DNA of 64,000 nucleotides from positions 52,332-116,331 of the forward strand of contig JBGPOP010000011.1 in assembly GCA_041488095.1 (NCBI GenBank). The letters run 5' to 3'. Under the pieces are notes generated by a model that had not been told where the DNA came from, made no database searches, and saw only the letters and a list, made by a program, of their open reading frames with translations. This DNA comes from DASYPQ01 sp041488095. GTDB taxonomy: Bacteria > Planctomycetota > UBA1135 > GCA-002686595. Each line of letters opens with the position of its first letter. Position 1 is the stretch's first letter. A program made the translations under genes and the position numbers. Positions 7,478-15,256 of this stretch are shown one piece after another.

Positions 7478-8554
7478 TCACGGCGGCGGCCGCCGCGGGC
7501 CGATCGCGCGCTTGATGTTCTTCCAGCGGCCGGACAGCTCCCTGCGCAGCTCGGTGATCTTGGCGTCGTTCTCGCGGAGGATCTCCCGCACCCTGTCGAT
7601 CTGGACGCAAGCGGCCTCGAGCTGCAGGCGCGCGTTGTTGCCCTCGACGAGTGCGAGCTCGAGATTCCTGCGGTGAGCCTCGAGATCCTCCTTGAGCGTC
7701 GCCACCATCCCCCGCAGCACTTCGCGCTCCTCGCGCAAGCGCAGGCTCGCGCGCTCGAATCCCACCAGCTCGAAGGCCAGCTCGGTGATCCGCGCCACCG
7801 CGCCGGGAGGAGTCTCGGGCGGCGCCAGGGCGCCCCGGCCCGACGGCAGCGGCGCACCGTCGAGCGCGGCCAGGATCGCGTGCCTGTACACCGGCGCTCT
7901 ATGGTCGGACCGGTAGAGGTTCTCGTTGTAGAAGCGGAAGAAGCGCGCCGCGACCCCGTGCAGCTCGTAGGTGTAGTCCATGTACATCGACACGCACATG
8001 AGCGCCAGCCAGCGCTCCACACTGCCGTGTCCCACGCTCGTCACCCTCGCACCCGAGGCCGAGAGCTGCGCCTCGACGCTCCCTCGATCCGGCAGCCCGT
8101 GGTGGCGGTGCTCCTCGAGGAAGCGATGCTCGACCCCGAGCTTGTCCTTGAGGAAGCGCTGCAGGAGGCGCTCGGCCTCCTCGACGGCGGGGTGCTGGCA
8201 GGGGCCGGCGATCGCCACGTAGCGGCGCGCGACACGGCGGCACTCGGCCACGAAGGCCTCCCGTCGGGGCGGGGGCACGTGCTCGAGCGTGTCGAAGGCG
8301 GTCACCGCGTCGAAGCTCGCGGTGGCGAAGGGAAGTCGCGCGCCGTCGCCGAGCACGAGTCCCGGCTCCGGCGAGGCCTCCAGGTCGACCAGCGTGACGC
8401 GATCCCGGGGCAGGAAGGCGCGCAACAGCGCGGTGCGCCCGCCGACGTCGAGCACGCTCCATCGCGCGCCCGGAGGCCGGACCTCATCGAGCAGGTCCGC
8501 GACCAGCTTGTAGCGCTGGTACTGGTCGAAGGGCAACTCAAGAACATCGATCAC
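7478..8554 (-). CDS. SAM methyltransferase with C-terminal coiled coil, coupled to polysaccharide exporter
   Basis: A 358-residue protein. Residues about 30-150 are a class I methyltransferase: RWSVLDVGGRTALLRAF (motif I), VTLVDLEASPEPGLVLGDG, and SFDAVTAFDTLEHVPP (motif IV/post). Residues about 265-345 are a long charged amphipathic helix (for example LRLREEREVLRGMVATLKED) predicted to form a coiled coil, ending in a basic tail (WKNIKRAIGPRRPPP). The start is a GTG at 8554 whose last two bases plus the next A form the stop of the upstream ATPase gene (4-bp GTGA overlap), so it is translationally coupled to Wzt. Methyltransferase plus coiled coil beside a Wzm/Wzt pair recalls WbdD, which caps and measures O-antigen chains; the kinase domain of WbdD is absent here. 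The substrate is inferred. Confidence 0.82.
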   Translation of the reverse strand: MIDVLELPFDQYQRYKLVADLLDEVRPPGARWSVLDVGGRTALLRAFLPRDRVTLVDLEASPEPGLVLGDGARLPFATASFDAVTAFDTLEHVPPPRREAFVAECRRVARRYVAIAGPCQHPAVEEAERLLQRFLKDKLGVEHRFLEEHRHHGLPDRGSVEAQLSASGARVTSVGHGSVERWLALMCVSMYMDYTYELHGVAARFFRFYNENLYRSDHRAPVYRHAILAALDGAPLPSGRGALAPPETPPGAVARITELAFELVGFERASLRLREEREVLRGMVATLKEDLEAHRRNLELALVEGNNARLQLEAACVQIDRVREILRENDAKITELRRELSGRWKNIKRAIGPRRPPP

Positions 8555-9846
8555 GATGCGGACTCCTCGACCTCTTCGCCGGCACGGCCCGGGCGGCGCC
8601 GCGAGAGCGTCCAGCGCGTCGGGAGGGAGAGCAGCCCGTGCTGGTGGCGAAGCGCATCGATCACTTCGAAGGTCACCGCATGTTCGCGGTGGTCGATCGC
8701 CGTCGGCGCGGCCTGGCTGTGGTCGTAGACGAAGACCGTGAGGTAGTACTGTCCCGAAAGGAGAGGCATGGCCTCGAAGTCCATGCGAACCTCGCCCTCC
8801 TCGCCCGGCTCGACGCCCTCGAGGAGGATCGGGTGCTCGCGCCACTGGTGATTGCTGCCGTTCACGTAGGTGCCGTCGGAGCGGTACAGTCCCAGGCCGA
8901 ACACCGGCCGGCGCGCGCGGGCGCTGGCCCGGTAGCGAACACGCACCGCGAAGGGCTCGCCGGTGCGGAAGACGAGGCTCTTCACCCGGTCGGCCTTCAG
9001 CATCTCGATCTCCAGCGTCTCGATCTCGCCGCTCCCCCAGCGCGGGTAGGTGTTCGGTTCGCGGTTCAGCGTCGAGAGCCTCTCGTTTCCGCGCGCGTGG
9101 GCCCGCTTCAGGTACTCGTCCGCAACCCTCTCCGCGGTGCCCTGCTCGAGGATTTCTCCACGATCGAGGAGGATCACGTGCTGGCACATGGTCTTGACCG
9201 TGCCGATGTCGTGGCTGACGAAGATCGTGGTCTTGCCTTGCTCGCGGAACTCGTTCAATCGATTGATGCACTTGCCCTTGAAATGCTCGTCGCCTACCGA
9301 GAGCGCCTCGTCGATCATCAGGATGTCGGGATCGACGCTGGAGGCGACCGCGAAGCCCAGGCGCACGTACATCCCCGAGCTGTAGGTCTTGACCGGACGA
9401 TCGATGAAGTCGCCGAGCTCGCTGAACTCGACGATCCGAGGAAAACGCTCGGCGATCTCCTCGTCGGTCATCCCCAGCACGGAGCAGTTCAGGTAGACGT
9501 TGTCTCTTCCCGTGAACTCGGGATGGAAGCCGGCGCCGAGCTCGAGCAGCGAGGCCACGCGGCCGTGCACGCGCACCTCGCCCGTCGTGGGCAGGGTGAT
9601 GCCGGTCAGGAGCTTGAGCAGCGTCGACTTGCCGGCGCCGTTCTCGCCGATGATCCCCACCGTGCTCCCGCGCGGGATGTCGAGGTGCACGTTGCGCAGG
9701 GCCCAGAACTCGCGGTGCAGCTTGATCCCGGGGATGAAGAGCTCGAGAGCCCGATGGAGCGGCTTGTCGTACATCCAGTAGGCCTTGGAGAGATCGCGGG
9801 CCGAGACGGCCAACGTCGCGGCGTCGGGCGTGCCGGCCGCCGACAT
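8551..9846 (-). CDS. wzt: polysaccharide ABC transporter ATPase with Wzt-type C-terminal domain
   Basis: A 431-residue ATP-binding subunit of a Wzm/Wzt-type glycan exporter. The Walker A motif GENGAGKST is at residues 68-75, the signature YSSGMYVRLG at 155-164, Walker B DILMIDEALSVGD at 174-186, and the switch VSHD at about 210. After the ATPase comes a beta-rich domain (about 270-425; GRAP-like segments such as RTGEPFAVRVRYRASA and LSGQYYLTVFVYDHS) that matches the Wzt carbohydrate-binding domain, which in O8/O9a systems recognises the modified end of the chain. The ATG at 9846 has a GAGAG motif 10 bp upstream; a GTG at 9879 would instead overlap the permease stop by 4 bp. The 3' end overlaps the methyltransferase start. 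Confidence 0.92.
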   Translation of the reverse strand: MSAAGTPDAATLAVSARDLSKAYWMYDKPLHRALELFIPGIKLHREFWALRNVHLDIPRGSTVGIIGENGAGKSTLLKLLTGITLPTTGEVRVHGRVASLLELGAGFHPEFTGRDNVYLNCSVLGMTDEEIAERFPRIVEFSELGDFIDRPVKTYSSGMYVRLGFAVASSVDPDILMIDEALSVGDEHFKGKCINRLNEFREQGKTTIFVSHDIGTVKTMCQHVILLDRGEILEQGTAERVADEYLKRAHARGNERLSTLNREPNTYPRWGSGEIETLEIEMLKADRVKSLVFRTGEPFAVRVRYRASARARRPVFGLGLYRSDGTYVNGSNHQWREHPILLEGVEPGEEGEVRMDFEAMPLLSGQYYLTVFVYDHSQAAPTAIDHREHAVTFEVIDALRHQHGLLSLPTRWTLSRRRPGRAGEEVEESAS

Positions 9847-9875
9847 TCGATCCGATCTCTCGAGCTTCACGGGCT

Positions 9876-11072
9876 TCACAGCAGGTCGGGGAAGCGCGGC
9901 TTCTGCGCCATGAAGAAGGCCGAGCCAAGGAACAGGACCCCGGCGCCGACCAGCCCGAAGCGCAGGAGCAGCCAGGGATCCGGCCAGTCGCCGTATACGA
10001 GCACGTCGCGATAGCAGGTGATCAGCCAGTGCATCGGGTTCCAGTCCGGCATCCAGCCGTAGCCCGCGTTGCGGACCATGCGTTCGGGGTAGAAGATCGG
10101 CGTCGCGAACATCCAGACCGTGAGCATCACGCCGATCACGTGGACGGTGTCGCGCACGAACAGGTTGAAGGCCGACAGGAGGTAGCCGAGGCCGAGCATG
10201 AACACGCCCTGCAGGAGGACGAGGAGGGGGACGGCCGCGAGGGAGATCGAGAGCCCGATCGGCCGTTCGGGTTCTCCGACCACCAGGGCTTGAACGCCAT
10301 CCTTCGGCGGACCGGTCTCCCGGCCCGCGCGATCGCGCCAGCGGTCGATTCGGAGCGTCGTGCCGCTCTTCTCGACGGCGCGCGCCCACTCCCCCGTCGA
10401 GGCGTACACCGTGTCCCTCCAGCCCGCATTGAGGAAGGCTCCGGCGCGCCAGTCCGCCGCCGGCTGCGACCAGGGCGAGATCAAAGTGGTGTCGGTCACG
10501 GTGGTCGCGGTGTAGCGCGTCCCCTCCGGGACGCTCGCACAGCGGAACGAGCAGCCGGTCGTGAGCGGCCGCGCGGCGGAGACCTCACCGGGCACGTGGA
10601 CCCCGAACGCGACGGGCTGCGGGGGTGGCGGAGGCTTTCCGCTCGGCGGCTTCAGGTAGGCGAACCAGGTCACGCCCAGGATGGCCACGCAGATGCCGAT
10701 CGACATGTTCACGAGCGACGACAGGGTGAGGTAGACCGGCAGCGTCTCCGAGGGGAAGACCACCTTCTGGATCAGGTTGGCGTTTTCCACCAGCGTGTTC
10801 GTCATCCGCGACAGGCTCTCGGAAAAGGCCTGCCACACCAGGATCCCGGCCAGCATGAGCAACGCCACCTCGGCCGTCCCCTGGTGATCGTCCCAGCGCG
10901 TCTTGAGGACCAGCCGGAACACGAACATGTACACGAACAGGTTGATGACCGGGAAGATCACCGACCAGAAGAAGCCCATGCTCGAGCCCACGTAGCGCGC
11001 GCGCAGGTCGCGCCGGACGAGGTCCGAGAGCAGGCGGCGGTTCCTCCGCAACGAGGCCAGGAAGGCGCGCAC
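9876..11072 (-). CDS. wzm: polysaccharide ABC transporter permease with large periplasmic insertion
   Basis: A 398-residue ABC-2 permease; usual Wzm proteins have about 260 residues. The N-terminus (LVRRDLRARYVGSSMGFFW) is the conserved amphipathic segment of this family. Helices are seen at about 38-55, 70-84 and 115-140, then 275-302, 310-328 and 365-390. Between helices 3 and 4 lies an extra stretch, residues about 141-272, beginning with a proline-rich run (KPPSGKPPPPPQP), containing two cysteines (174, 178) and several Trp/Arg-rich strands. By topology this loop faces the periplasm. The permease with wzt forms the inner-membrane exporter that moves a lipid-linked chain. It begins 5 bp after the arginase gene ends on the same strand, so the arginase and exporter may share an mRNA. 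Confidence 0.88.
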   Translation of the reverse strand: MRAFLASLRRNRRLLSDLVRRDLRARYVGSSMGFFWSVIFPVINLFVYMFVFRLVLKTRWDDHQGTAEVALLMLAGILVWQAFSESLSRMTNTLVENANLIQKVVFPSETLPVYLTLSSLVNMSIGICVAILGVTWFAYLKPPSGKPPPPPQPVAFGVHVPGEVSAARPLTTGCSFRCASVPEGTRYTATTVTDTTLISPWSQPAADWRAGAFLNAGWRDTVYASTGEWARAVEKSGTTLRIDRWRDRAGRETGPPKDGVQALVVGEPERPIGLSISLAAVPLLVLLQGVFMLGLGYLLSAFNLFVRDTVHVIGVMLTVWMFATPIFYPERMVRNAGYGWMPDWNPMHWLITCYRDVLVYGDWPDPWLLLRFGLVGAGVLFLGSAFFMAQKPRFPDLL

Positions 11073-11078
11073 GGCGAG

Positions 11079-11993
11079 CTAGAGCACCGCCTTGCCGAGG
11101 GCCGACAAGGCCAGGTCGACCGCGACCCGCGCGGTCGCGTTGCGCACGTCGAGGATCGGGTTGATCTCGGTCATCTCCAGGCCCAGCATTCGCCCGGACT
11201 CGGCCGCGTGCTCCATGATCAGGTGGCTCTCGCGCAGCGTCGTTCCGCCCGGCACGGGCGCGCCCACGCCCGGTGCGACGGAGGGATCCGTGCCGTCCAG
11301 ATCGAAGGTGAGGTGGAATCCCGCCGTGCCGGTCGACGAGATCTCGATCGCCATCCGCATCACCTTGTGGATGCCGTGCATGTCGATGTCCCGCAGCGTG
11401 AAGACGTGCAGCCCGGACTCGCGGATCTCGTCCTTCTCGCGCCGGTCGATCGTGCGCACACCGATCAGCACGGCCTTCTCCACGTCGACCATGGGCACGC
11501 GATCCCCGAGCCGCACGAGCTCCGGAACGCCGCGCCCGACGCAGCAGGCCAGCGGCATGCCATGGATGTTCCCCGACTCGCTCGTTTCGGGCGTGTTGAA
11601 ATCGCCGTGCGCGTCGAACCAGATCAGGCCGATCTTCTCCCGGCGACGGTGGTGGAACGAGCTGATCGCCGCGACCGTGCCGCAGGCGATCGAATGGTCA
11701 CCCCCGACGACCAGCGGGAAGCCGCCGTCCTCGAGGATCCCCTCGACCTTGCCCCGCAGGGCGCGGCAGCACTCCGCGATCTCGTCCAGGAAGCGCGCCC
11801 TGGGATTCTTGGGCTCCCGCGAAGCCGGCTCGCGGACGGGCACGTTGCCGCGGTCCTCGAACTCGAGACCCAGGCCCTTCACCCCCTCCTCGATGCCGGC
11901 GATGCGCAGCGCGCTCGGCCCCATGTCGACGCCGCGCCGCCCTCCGCCCAGGTCCAACGGCACCCCGACCAGACACACCTTCCTCGCGATCAT
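11079..11993 (-). CDS. rocF: arginase
   Basis: A 304-residue ureohydrolase, expected to cleave arginine to ornithine and urea with a binuclear manganese centre. All metal-ligand motifs are present: GGDHS, then WFDAHGDFN, and FDLDGTDPSVAPGVG, where the DxD aspartates bind metal. The loop SGNIHGMPLACCVG (between the first two motifs and the last) is arginase-type rather than agmatinase-type, and the C-terminal MTEINPILD is also typical. The ATG at 11993 overlaps the stop of the upstream SAM-hydrolase gene by 4 bp (ATGA), so the two are translationally coupled. The metabolic link between the two is unclear. Confidence 0.93.
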   Translation of the reverse strand: MIARKVCLVGVPLDLGGGRRGVDMGPSALRIAGIEEGVKGLGLEFEDRGNVPVREPASREPKNPRARFLDEIAECCRALRGKVEGILEDGGFPLVVGGDHSIACGTVAAISSFHHRRREKIGLIWFDAHGDFNTPETSESGNIHGMPLACCVGRGVPELVRLGDRVPMVDVEKAVLIGVRTIDRREKDEIRESGLHVFTLRDIDMHGIHKVMRMAIEISSTGTAGFHLTFDLDGTDPSVAPGVGAPVPGGTTLRESHLIMEHAAESGRMLGLEMTEINPILDVRNATARVAVDLALSALGKAVL

Positions 11994-12811
11994 GCGCTCC
12001 TCGCCAGCACCACCATGTCCCCCTGTCGCAGCCCCAGTCGCGCCGCCGCGCTGCCTTCTCGCACGGCGATCTCGAGCGCGCCGTAGGAGTCGACCAGGGC
12101 GAGCAGCTCGCCCGGAGCGGCCTCGGCGTACGCGCCGCGCAGCGGGATCGTGCGCCCCGCGGCCTCGACGATCCAGCGCTCCAGGTCGCCCCCCGGATGG
12201 CCGTGGAGCTCACCGCTCAGATCCTCGGGCCGCGCCGACAAGATCAGGTTGCCGTAGCGATCGGCGAGCATCACCTCGCACTCGATCCGGCCGGGCGCCA
12301 AGCCGCGCGGGCGGGGGAAGGAGACGCCTGCCTCGGGCTCGACCGGTCGCAATCCAGCGGCCGCGGGCGCGAGCCCGCGCGCGAGCGCCGCCGCCGCGGG
12401 AGCGAGGATGTCGCGGGCATGGAACGTCCGGCTCGTGCCCTCGCGGGCGAAGCGTGCACCGTCCAGCTCGAAGACCCGCGCCTCATCCGAGAGCACGGGT
12501 CCGAGCAGGCCGTTGTCGGGGGCGAGGAAGGCGTGCCCGCGGTCCTCCGCGACGAGCAATCGACGGCCGGAGCCGACGCCGGGATCGACGACCGCGACGT
12601 GAACGGTGCCCCTGGGGAAGTATCCGAAGGAGTGCGCCAGGAACCAGGCACCCACGCGCACGCACTGCGGGGGCACGCCGTGGGTCAGGTCGACCAGGGC
12701 GAGGCCCGGCGCGGCCGAGAGCAGGACACCCTTCATCATGCCGACGTAGGGATCCTCGTTGCCGAAGTCGGTCAGCAGGGTCACGACGCCGCTGGGCTTC
12801 CAGGTGTCCAT
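11990..12811 (-). CDS. SAM hydrolase (SAM hydroxide adenosyltransferase, DUF62 family)
   Basis: A 273-residue member of the family that includes the SAM-dependent chlorinase and fluorinase. Most members hydrolyse SAM to adenosine and methionine. The N-terminal domain starts VVTLLTDFGNEDPYVGMMKG; the aspartate of TDFG binds the ribose. The segments VDLTHGVPPQ and VAVVDPGVGSGRR, then FLAPDNGLL, are family hallmarks. The C-terminal beta-barrel contains MLADRYGNLILS and ends with LGLRQGDMVVL. No fluorinase-specific insertion is evident, so simple hydrolysis is favoured. The start at 12811 is chosen because the family begins at the GVVTLLTDF strand; an in-frame ATG at 12868 would add 19 Ala/Arg-rich residues. 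It overlaps the arginase gene by 4 bp. Confidence 0.88.
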   Translation of the reverse strand: MDTWKPSGVVTLLTDFGNEDPYVGMMKGVLLSAAPGLALVDLTHGVPPQCVRVGAWFLAHSFGYFPRGTVHVAVVDPGVGSGRRLLVAEDRGHAFLAPDNGLLGPVLSDEARVFELDGARFAREGTSRTFHARDILAPAAAALARGLAPAAAGLRPVEPEAGVSFPRPRGLAPGRIECEVMLADRYGNLILSARPEDLSGELHGHPGGDLERWIVEAAGRTIPLRGAYAEAAPGELLALVDSYGALEIAVREGSAAARLGLRQGDMVVLARSA

Positions 12812-12869
12812 CGCGCCGGCCCCTCGCTCCGCCGCCCGCGCTCTGCCGATCGGGGCCATCCGGTTCAAT

Positions 12870-14825
12870 CTACTGCGTCCGCGAGCTCAAGGCACCCAGG
12901 AGCGCGCCCTGCATCTCCGGCCCCGCCGCGGAGACGGCCTCGCGCGCCAGGGCCGTGAGCGCCGCGACGCCTCCCCACTCGCCCAGGGCGAAGCCCACGC
13001 GCCGCAGGTCGGCCGAGTCGGCCTCCCGTGGCGGGCGCAGGATCTCCTCGATCAGGAATCGGGCCCCGTTCGCCTCCGCGAGCAGGATCCCCGCCAGCAC
13101 GCTCTCGTCGAAGCCGCCGCGCCACAGCGCGGCGCGGAGGATCGGACGCACGGCTGGGTCGGAGAGCGAGGCCAGGCCGACCGCCAGCTCGAGGTTCAGG
13201 GCCTCTTCACCGGCCTGCGGAAAGAGTTCCGAGAGGACCTGCCTGTCCTTCCCGCCCGGCCGCCGCGAGAGCGCGCGGACGAGCATCAGGCGGCGAGCAC
13301 CGGTCGGAGGCGAATCCAGGCAGAGCAGGGAGCGCACCGTCTCGCGCCCGGACGCACGGCCATGGACGCATAGCGCCGCGGCGACGGCGGCGAGATCGGC
13401 GCCGGCGGCGGTGCGCAGGAATCCCTCCAGGCGGATCGCCACCGCCGGGTCGCGCGCATTCCGGCACAGGCTCTCGAGGACCGCCACGTGCTCCGGGTGC
13501 GACCGGTCGGGGAGGATCTTGTCCATCTCCGGCGCGGCGCTCTTCCCTCCCAGGCGCAGCTCGGCCACCCTGGCCGCGCCGCGAACGCGCACGTCGACGT
13601 CCCCGACGAGCGCCGTGAGGAGGATCCTGGGGTCGGGGTCGACGGTCGAGCCGAGGACCTGGCAGGCGAGCGCGCGATCCCCGGCTTCCAGACCGGCGAG
13701 ATCGGCCGCCGTGAAGCTCACGAGGCCGCCGCGGTCGGACGGCTCCATCAGCGCGCGCGCCCGCCAGCGCAGCCCGGGCTTTTCCTCGGCCTGGGCCAGG
13801 AGCTCGGACGTCAGGGCCTCGACGTGCTCGCGCTCGATCTCCTCGAGAATCGTGGCCCATTCCCCGGGGTCGCGGGGGGTCCACAGCCCGCTGTCCACGA
13901 GCTGCGAGATCTGCCGCGGGATGGCGTCGATGGCGGCGGTGAGACGCCCCGGTCCCTGGCCCTCCACGAGCGCCGAGAGAAGGTGGTCCTTGACCGCTCC
14001 GCTGGGGGAGCGCGCGGCCGCGCGCAGGACGACCACCGAGACGAAGGCCGGGGAGGAAGCCAGCTCGTCGACGCGCCTGGCCGCGAAGCTCGCGCGGTCG
14101 ACCATGCCGAATGCACTCGCCGCCTCCCAGCGCAGTTCGATCAGCGTCCGCACGGCGCGCGGTGGTGGGCTCGTCGCCGGATCGCGGTCGAAGGCGAGGA
14201 GGCCCAGAGCCACGGCCGAACGGGGATCGCTCGCATCGCGTGCGGATGCCTGGACACGATCGCGTCCGCCGGGCCGGTGCGATCGGAGGAGAGCGAGCAG
14301 CGCGCACTCGGCTGCCTGCGCGTCGACGTCCCCGGCCAGCCAGGAGAGCAGGCCTTCCTCGTCGGCGGCCATCTCGCCCAGGGCCAGGATCGCGGCCCTG
14401 CGCTCGAGGCCCTTGCCGATGCGCGCCTGCTTCACGATCCGCGCCCGGTCGCCGGCCGAGCCTGCGCACCCGAGCGCCATCCACGCCCCGGCGCGGCGCA
14501 GCGCCGTGCCGTCCGTGCGATCGAGCGCCGCGCTGGCGTCCGTCGCCGAGCGCAGCGAGAACGAGAGGCGCGAGTCACGCGAGAGCAGGTCGCGCCAGGA
14601 CGGCGCGGCCTCCGGCTCCGCAATGGCATCCGCGCCCGCGCGCGCGGCGAGCTCCTCGGCATCCTGCTTCGGGGGTGTCCCAACGCCCGAGGGCTCTTGC
14701 CCGAGAGTGGATCGGGGCTCTTGCCCGAGCGTGGATCGGGGCTCTTGCCCGAGCGTTGAGGAAAGCCCCAGCGTGACCGCAAGCAGGGCCAGGGCGATCA
14801 TGACTCTCCGGGTACACGAGGGCAT
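12870..14825 (-). CDS. exported HEAT-like repeat protein
   Basis: A 651-residue protein with a clear signal peptide (MPSCTRRVMIALALLAVTLG) followed by three copies of the octapeptide STLGQEPR. The rest is alpha-helical and Ala/Leu/Arg-rich, with repeated 35-45-residue units of the type ALGEMAADEEGLLSWLAGD and VRGAARVAELRLGGKSAAPE, as in HEAT/armadillo solenoids. Such proteins bind other macromolecules; here it would act in the periplasm or at the outer membrane. No enzymatic motif is visible. The ATG at 14825 is preferred because it places the signal sequence at the N-terminus; an upstream in-frame ATG at 14900 would bury it. It is read just upstream of the SAM-hydrolase gene but separated by 58 bp. 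Confidence 0.75.
   Translation of the reverse strand: MPSCTRRVMIALALLAVTLGLSSTLGQEPRSTLGQEPRSTLGQEPSGVGTPPKQDAEELAARAGADAIAEPEAAPSWRDLLSRDSRLSFSLRSATDASAALDRTDGTALRRAGAWMALGCAGSAGDRARIVKQARIGKGLERRAAILALGEMAADEEGLLSWLAGDVDAQAAECALLALLRSHRPGGRDRVQASARDASDPRSAVALGLLAFDRDPATSPPPRAVRTLIELRWEAASAFGMVDRASFAARRVDELASSPAFVSVVVLRAAARSPSGAVKDHLLSALVEGQGPGRLTAAIDAIPRQISQLVDSGLWTPRDPGEWATILEEIEREHVEALTSELLAQAEEKPGLRWRARALMEPSDRGGLVSFTAADLAGLEAGDRALACQVLGSTVDPDPRILLTALVGDVDVRVRGAARVAELRLGGKSAAPEMDKILPDRSHPEHVAVLESLCRNARDPAVAIRLEGFLRTAAGADLAAVAAALCVHGRASGRETVRSLLCLDSPPTGARRLMLVRALSRRPGGKDRQVLSELFPQAGEEALNLELAVGLASLSDPAVRPILRAALWRGGFDESVLAGILLAEANGARFLIEEILRPPREADSADLRRVGFALGEWGGVAALTALAREAVSAAGPEMQGALLGALSSRTQ
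14691..14757. repeat. 24-bp tandem repeat in the exported HEAT-like gene
   Basis: Units begin at 14691, 14715 and 14739; the first two differ at one position and the third diverges at its end. In the minus-strand frame they encode three copies of STLGQEPR directly after the signal peptide. Because the unit is a multiple of three, copy-number change would keep the frame. Confidence 0.85.
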
Positions 14826-14917
14826 CGGAGGTTCCGGGGGAGTCCTTATCGGACAAGCAGACGAGAGACTGGCATAGCGAAGAGCACGGCTCTCCTCCAT
14901 TCCGCGGCGGTACCGTC

Positions 14918-15256
14918 TCAACGCCGGTAGAGCTGCAGCACGACCTCCAGCCGTCCCGGCGCCAGCGGCCGGAGGGTCACGCCGCCTCTGCGGCCGTCGC
15001 CCGCGCGCGCGAGGATCTCCCCCTCGTCGCCGGCCCGGAGTCCCGCCATCTCGAAGCGCCCGTCGCGACCGGAGATCGCGCACGCCCCTTGGGGTCCCTC
15101 GACGCGGATGTCGGGGACCGGTGCGCCGGTCGCGGCGTCGAGGATCGTGCCGGCGACGACCGCCTCGGCTCCACGGCGCGCGGACCGGCCGCTGCACGCG
15201 CAGGCGCAGGTGAGGGCGATGAGGATCGATGCAACCAGGTTCATGCGGGAGTTCAT
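14918..15256 (-). CDS. small exported protein with carboxypeptidase-regulatory-like (transthyretin-fold) domain
   Basis: A 112-residue protein. The N-terminus (MNSRMNLVASILIALTC) is a signal sequence with a Cys cluster CACACSG that may hold a lipobox, though no site fits perfectly. The remainder matches the carboxypeptidase regulatory-like beta-sandwich: VVAGTILDAATGAPVPDIRV, then SGRDGRFEMAGLRAGDEGEI. Such domains occur in many planctomycete surface proteins. The ATG at 15256 overlaps the stop codon of the phosphohexomutase gene by 4 bp (ATGA), so it is translated with it; an internal ATG at 15244 also would work. Function unknown. Confidence 0.72.
   Translation of the reverse strand: MNSRMNLVASILIALTCACACSGRSARRGAEAVVAGTILDAATGAPVPDIRVEGPQGACAISGRDGRFEMAGLRAGDEGEILARAGDGRRGGVTLRPLAPGRLEVVLQLYRR

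Noticed and set aside
11990..12811. Fluorinase or chlorinase
   Set aside because: The family is shared, but the fluorinase-specific loop insertion is not seen; the SAM-hydrolysing subgroup is the simpler reading.
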